Source: CAVZCK01 sp963798805
GTDB lineage: Bacteria > Pseudomonadota > Alphaproteobacteria > Rhizobiales > Rhodomicrobiaceae
NCBI GenBank assembly: GCA_963798805.1
Contig: CAWCVC010000011.1
Location: 124,001 to 188,000, forward strand
Length of the DNA stretch: 64,000 nt
Reading direction: 5' to 3'
The notes beneath the pieces were generated by a model. The model was not told the DNA's origin. It did not search any database and saw only the letters and a program-made list of their open reading frames with translations. The stretch's first letter is position 1, and each line of letters begins with the position of its first letter. The position numbers were made by a program, and so were the translations under genes. This document shows, in pieces, positions 60,317-64,000 of the stretch.

Positions 60317-61486
60317 ATGAAAGATGTCGAGGCGGCCGTGCGGAAGAGCGCCGTTCGCGATCCGATCCCACCCGAGGCGCTGTCGGAGCTGATCGGGTCG
60401 ATTTACGACTGTGCTCTTGATCCTGACCACTGGCAGCAAACGCTTGCTGACATCCGGGATGCGCTCAACAGCCAGGCTGCGGTTCTGCACCTGAATGATC
60501 TTGGCCGGGACCGCGTGCTGATTCAGAAAATCGTAGGCGTCGACCCGTTCTGGCAGGAGCAGCATGCCAAATATCTCCCCGAAATGCATCGTCTGCTTCC
60601 TTCACGGCCGACGCTCGATGAGCCCTATGTGCTCTCGCGTCATGTGACCCCTGCAGTCATCGAGCTTTCTCCGTTCGTCCAACGCTGGCTCAGACCCCAA
60701 GGTTTGATCGACATCATGCAGCTTTTCCTGATGCACACGCCAACGCATTTCTCTGGGCTCGGCATCGGCTGGCACGACCGCCACGGCATTGCGGCCGAGG
60801 GCGAGATCGAGCTTGCCCGTCTGCTATTGCCGCATCTGCGCCGTGCGGTGACGGTCAGCAACGTACTTGGCGCATGCACGATCGAACGCACACGGATGGA
60901 AGAGGCGCTTGATGCACTTAAGTGCGGCGTCGTTTTCATCGGCCATGACGGCATCATTCTTCATGCGAACCGCGCAGCCGAGCAAATGCTGATGGAAGGT
61001 TACCCCATCCAGAGCGCCCAAGGCATGCTTGGAGCTACCGCCCAAGCAGCTACGGAGGAACTGCACGCCGCGGTCACCCATTCGGCTCGAAACGAGGTCG
61101 GCATCGGCAAGGCTGGCATGGCTATCCGCCTGACGAAACCCGACGAGCCGCCGATCTTTGCTCATGTCCTGCCCATGAATGGCGGGGCTCGGCGCACCCG
61201 AATACAGCCCGAGGTCGTCGCTGCCGTATTCGTCGCGGCGTGGGACGTCCGGGACGAGGCCACCGCCGTTGCAGAAGTCTTCGGCTTGACGCCCGCCGAA
61301 TTGCGCGTGCTGGCGAGCCTCCTCGCCGGACGCACGCTGAGCGAGACGGCGGGCGTGCTTGGCGTCGCTATCACCACCGCGAAGACGCATCTCGAGAGCA
61401 TCTTCCAGAAAACAGGTGTCAGCCGACAGCCGGAACTCGCCGCGCTTGCGAGACGCGTCGCACCGCCCGCGAGATCTCCGACCTGA
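60317..61486 (+). CDS. LuxR-family regulator with PAS-like domain (paralogue 1)
   Basis: 389-aa regulator. The N-terminal helical domain (PEALSELIGSIYDCALDPDH) is followed by a PAS-like segment (EALDALKCGVVFIGHDGIIL, HANRAAEQMLME) and a C-terminal LuxR helix-turn-helix (VFGLTPAELRVLASLLAGRT, TTAKTHLESIFQKTGVSRQP). No receiver or autoinducer domain is seen. ATG 60317 follows GGAG by 7 nt; the upstream frame overlaps the Cys-rich gene. It shares its whole architecture with the convergent gene at 62048–63226. Confidence 0.87.
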   Translation: MKDVEAAVRKSAVRDPIPPEALSELIGSIYDCALDPDHWQQTLADIRDALNSQAAVLHLNDLGRDRVLIQKIVGVDPFWQEQHAKYLPEMHRLLPSRPTLDEPYVLSRHVTPAVIELSPFVQRWLRPQGLIDIMQLFLMHTPTHFSGLGIGWHDRHGIAAEGEIELARLLLPHLRRAVTVSNVLGACTIERTRMEEALDALKCGVVFIGHDGIILHANRAAEQMLMEGYPIQSAQGMLGATAQAATEELHAAVTHSARNEVGIGKAGMAIRLTKPDEPPIFAHVLPMNGGARRTRIQPEVVAAVFVAAWDVRDEATAVAEVFGLTPAELRVLASLLAGRTLSETAGVLGVAITTAKTHLESIFQKTGVSRQPELAALARRVAPPARSPT

Positions 61487-61615
61487 TGTCCGTCAGTCGC
61501 CCTTGGTCAACACGGACTGGCCGCCTCCTCTCATGGAGCTGTCGAGAACGCGCCAAAGACCAAGGGGCGATCATGAACGCCAGGAAAGGTGCCTCTAACG
61601 GAAAGGAGTTGTGCG

Positions 61616-61951
61616 ATGGCCAAAACACTCATCGTAACGCTGTCATCGATCGCATTGTCGTTATGGGTCGGCTCAGCGCTGGCCCAAGATGTTGGAAAAG
61701 GTAATAGCGGCGACGCGTTGGCGAAGGCCGCGGCCGGCACCAGCGATCCGCTGGCAGGCATCACCGCCAATAACAAAGATCCGGTCGGCGATACTCCACC
61801 GGTTTGGCAAGGCTCAAATCCGCCCGGATTCGGCGTTCAGGCCGATCGACAGGGCTGGGGCGGCGGTACGCAGCCACCCGGCTGGACGCATGCCCAGAAC
61901 AGTTCGGGATGGGGAGGGGGCACTGTGCCCCGCGGGCTCGGTAAGAGATAG
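61616..61951 (+). CDS. Small exported Gly/Trp-rich protein
   Basis: 111-aa protein with a clear signal peptide (KTLIVTLSSIALSLWVGSAL, cleaved after AQ). The mature part (about 88 residues) is rich in Gly, Pro, Trp and Asn and contains the motif GWGGGT twice, in RQGWGGGTQPPGW and SSGWGGGTVPRG. No Cys and no catalytic motif. AAAGGAG precedes ATG 61616. It lies between the two convergent LuxR paralogues. It is not recognised; a secreted structural or signalling peptide is possible. Confidence 0.72.
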   Translation: MAKTLIVTLSSIALSLWVGSALAQDVGKGNSGDALAKAAAGTSDPLAGITANNKDPVGDTPPVWQGSNPPGFGVQADRQGWGGGTQPPGWTHAQNSSGWGGGTVPRGLGKR

Positions 61952-62047
61952 CATAGTTTTGCGAGGCCGCCAATTTGGGCGACCTCGCTCGATATGGAGC
62001 CAACCTGGCGCTGTTCCTGCCGCGCCGCCCTGGTCCGGCTGATTTGG

Positions 62048-63226
62048 TCAGGCCGGGGTGGTCGTGGCGGGAACTGCGCGAGTCGCCGTAAGAACCAGAT
62101 CGGCTTGCCGGGTGACCCCAGTTTTGGAAAAGATATTTTCAAGATGTGTTTTCGTGGTCGTCACTGCGACTCTGAGGGTGCTCGCCGTTTGCTCCAGCGT
62201 GCGGCCGGCGACAAGACTGGCCAGGACGCGCGTTTCAGCAGGCGTCAGGCCAAAGGCGGCAGCCAGAGCGGCCGCGGTGTCGTTGTCATCCGGTGAAGCT
62301 CCAATAAACACTGCAGCGATGGCCTCGGACTGCAGCCCAGTGCGCCGTTCTCCGCCAGTCATCGTGAGAACATGGGCCAGGACGGGCGGCTGGTCCAGAT
62401 CGGTGAGGCGGATCACGAACTCGCCTTTGCTGACCCTCGCTTCATTTCTCGTCGCGAGCGGGATGGCCGCTCGCAATTCCTTTGCTGCTGATGGGACTCG
62501 GGCTTGCAAGAAGCCGTGAACGTTCCGGATTGTGCTGCCGCCCCTTAGCATGCGCTCGGCTGAATGGTTAGCATGCAAAATGAAGCCGTTTACATCGATC
62601 AGCAGGACGCCGCATCTGAGTGCGTCTAGCGCGGTTTTGAAGGTCGATACCACAGAGTTACCGACGTCGAGCAGGCCGTTGATTGCCAGCGCGCGCTGGA
62701 GATGAGGGACCAGCAGCCGGATCGCCGCAATCTCGCTGTCCCCTATTCCGCCAGCGGACGAGTCGCGAATAAAAGAAATCGATCCTATAGTGGCAGAGTC
62801 CCGCGCAAGCCCGAATGCAAGGATGTCATGTTTGCCCATTTTCCCGCCGAACATTCGATAGAGACGGCTCTTTCGTCCCGGACGGTCTTGCAATCTCGAA
62901 AATAGAAGCGGCTCTCCCAAGGGATAGCTTCGCAAATTGGCTGCAAGGCCCCAGATCTCCATGACGCCAATACTATTCGACCGTCCTTCAATCCAAGTGG
63001 GGTACGTCGAAGTTTCGATATCGAGCAAAGCGTCGCATGCGGGAAGGCTTAACACCGACAGGCTTGCACTTTCGAAATCCAGTTTCGCGCGCAGATCGGC
63101 GAGCAATTTGCGCCATCGCCGCGGGTCGAGTGCGCAATCGTAGATTGCTCCAATGAGCTCCGACAACGCCGCTGCCGATAGCGCATGGAAGGTCGACGGA
63201 ATTTCGGACGCGACTGGATCCGACAT
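62048..63226 (-). CDS. LuxR-family regulator with PAS-like domain (paralogue 2)
   Basis: 392-aa regulator with the same layout as paralogue 1: AAALSELIGAIYDCALDP, PAS-like TALDALRCGVLLIDVNGFIL and HANHSAERML, and helix-turn-helix AFGLTPAETRVLASLVAGRT, TTTKTHLENIFSKTGVTRQA. The N-terminal sensor halves differ much more than the DNA-binding domains, which suggests different signals acting on related sites. It is oriented toward the Gly/Trp-rich gene. Confidence 0.87.
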   Translation of the reverse strand: MSDPVASEIPSTFHALSAAALSELIGAIYDCALDPRRWRKLLADLRAKLDFESASLSVLSLPACDALLDIETSTYPTWIEGRSNSIGVMEIWGLAANLRSYPLGEPLLFSRLQDRPGRKSRLYRMFGGKMGKHDILAFGLARDSATIGSISFIRDSSAGGIGDSEIAAIRLLVPHLQRALAINGLLDVGNSVVSTFKTALDALRCGVLLIDVNGFILHANHSAERMLRGGSTIRNVHGFLQARVPSAAKELRAAIPLATRNEARVSKGEFVIRLTDLDQPPVLAHVLTMTGGERRTGLQSEAIAAVFIGASPDDNDTAAALAAAFGLTPAETRVLASLVAGRTLEQTASTLRVAVTTTKTHLENIFSKTGVTRQADLVLTATRAVPATTTPA

Positions 63227-63670
63227 CGGAATATTCAGAACTCGCCCAGTGCCGCCGCATACCCGGCAGCTATCTCACCTTTCGCAATTTATACATAATA
63301 TTCCGATCTGATACATGCTGTTTTCTGCGGTTGGTTCTGTGAAATGTGCCTCCGCCTCTGATCGTCCCCAACAATCCGACATGCGCATTGCAATCGAGCG
63401 TCGAAGCCGCACCGCAGGCCATGCGCAGCCCTAATCTTTCCTCCGAACGGAGGAGGCAAATCGACTCGGGCCTATGTCACCTTTAACCGATCGAATTCGT
63501 CAGGAGGCCAGGCATTCCGCCCGGCGCGCCGACGCGCGTACCAGCGAAGACCGCGCAGACACTCTCGTTCGAAGTTTCAGAAAACGACAAGTTTGATCGC
63601 CGCGGGCTCAAGGCGGGGTTCAGATCTTCCGAATTCTACGACAACGCGGCGTCCAAGAAGGTCCGAAATC
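63227..63670. other. Intergenic region, no gene seen
   Basis: 444 bp between paralogue 2 and the last small gene. An AT-rich patch near 63285–63320 (TTTATACATAATATTCCG) is a likely promoter area for the leftward regulator. No supported ORF or RNA structure was found. Confidence 0.4.
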
Positions 63671-63949
63671 ATGTTTCGAATACTGATCCTTATTTGTTCA
63701 ATCCATTTAGCGCCGTCCGATTGCCAGATCGAAACCGCGCTGGACGTTGTCTACGGACCGACGGTCGCAAACGAGGTCATGTGCGGCCTTCATGGCCAGG
63801 CATATATCGCGACCTCAACCCTCGCGCCGCGCGGTCCTGAAGAATACGTGAAGATTAAATGCTTACCGACGCTCATCATCGAGCGTGAAATGCAGCGCCG
63901 TCAGCACGCCAAGGCGTCTGATCAGCAATCGATAGAAAGCGGGCCATGA
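63671..63949 (+). CDS. Small exported hypothetical protein
   Basis: 92-aa protein with a short N-terminal hydrophobic segment (MFRILILICSIHLAPSDCQI), possibly an export signal. ALDVVYGPTVANEVMCGLHG and QAYIATSTLAPRGPEEYVKI recall a common rhizobial small protein of unknown function with Cys spacing suited to two disulfides. The ATG at 63671 is chosen because the hydrophobic segment starts there; the upstream frame is unsupported. Confidence 0.6.
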   Translation: MFRILILICSIHLAPSDCQIETALDVVYGPTVANEVMCGLHGQAYIATSTLAPRGPEEYVKIKCLPTLIIEREMQRRQHAKASDQQSIESGP

Positions 63950-64000
63950 ATGGAAACCACGTCGTTGGTTGCAACCCAGGGCGTTCAAGGTTCGGATTTC

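Overview
The window is high-GC, gene-dense DNA that looks like the chromosome of an alphaproteobacterium of the order Hyphomicrobiales (Rhizobiales). The pointers are the irr–fabA–fabB–fabI arrangement at the left end, a CsgH-type curli chaperone, palindromic intergenic repeats of the rhizobial kind, and EcfG-like promoter motifs. I cannot name a genus.

Layout. 1–4.2 kb is core: the fatty-acid genes fabI (cut by the window edge), fabB and fabA, then the divergent iron regulator irr and an exported SH3 protein. 4.5–6.0 kb is a scrapyard: a truncated chemoreceptor, an internally inverted IS21 istA remnant, an integrase N-terminus and an IS630 C-terminus. 6.0–14.2 kb is a one-directional catabolic cluster: a NitT/TauT-type ABC importer, D-2-hydroxyacid dehydrogenase, cupin, creatininase-family amidohydrolase, Gfo/Idh oxidoreductase, GntR regulator and a gamma-resorcylate-decarboxylase-like amidohydrolase. 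Its far side carries IS5 and IS1380-like debris. A toxin–antitoxin pair with a frameshifted toxin and a SWIM/SNF2 helicase follow. 21.2–27.6 kb is mostly IS elements: an IS1182 element interrupted by an IS3 element, a decayed IS256 and an ISAzo13 element.

27.6–45.7 kb is chromosomal again: an IsdG-like monooxygenase, divergent katG/oxyR, tetR with a frameshifted isochorismatase, a 4-hydroxybutyryl-CoA-dehydratase-like flavoprotein, a short MetE, an SDR–DoxX pseudogene with DUF2269, a curlin–csgH–curlin group, a CoA-transferase/acyl-CoA dehydrogenase pair, a PQQ-type sugar dehydrogenase with cytochrome c, and a large Pat-type acyl-CoA synthetase/acetyltransferase. 45.75–50.9 kb is a second IS block (IS110, IS256, IS3, IS630, ISAzo13). 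Its IS3 and ISAzo13 copies are inverted relative to those at 22–27 kb.

51–55.7 kb holds a TRAP-TAXI transport operon whose binding-protein gene has an amber stop, and a nuclease-fold protein. A tRNA-Arg(CCU) follows. 56.3–64 kb is a regulatory and secretion locus: an ECF sigma factor overlapping its membrane anti-sigma factor, a subtilase, a small Cys-rich protein, two paralogous PAS–LuxR regulators that flank a small exported Gly/Trp-rich protein, and a small exported hypothetical protein.

Besides the IS scars, several host genes are broken (chemoreceptor, PemK-like toxin, isochorismatase, SDR–DoxX, TAXI receptor). This suggests a genome in active IS-driven decay, unless some frameshifts are assembly errors. 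No CRISPR array or rRNA was seen.
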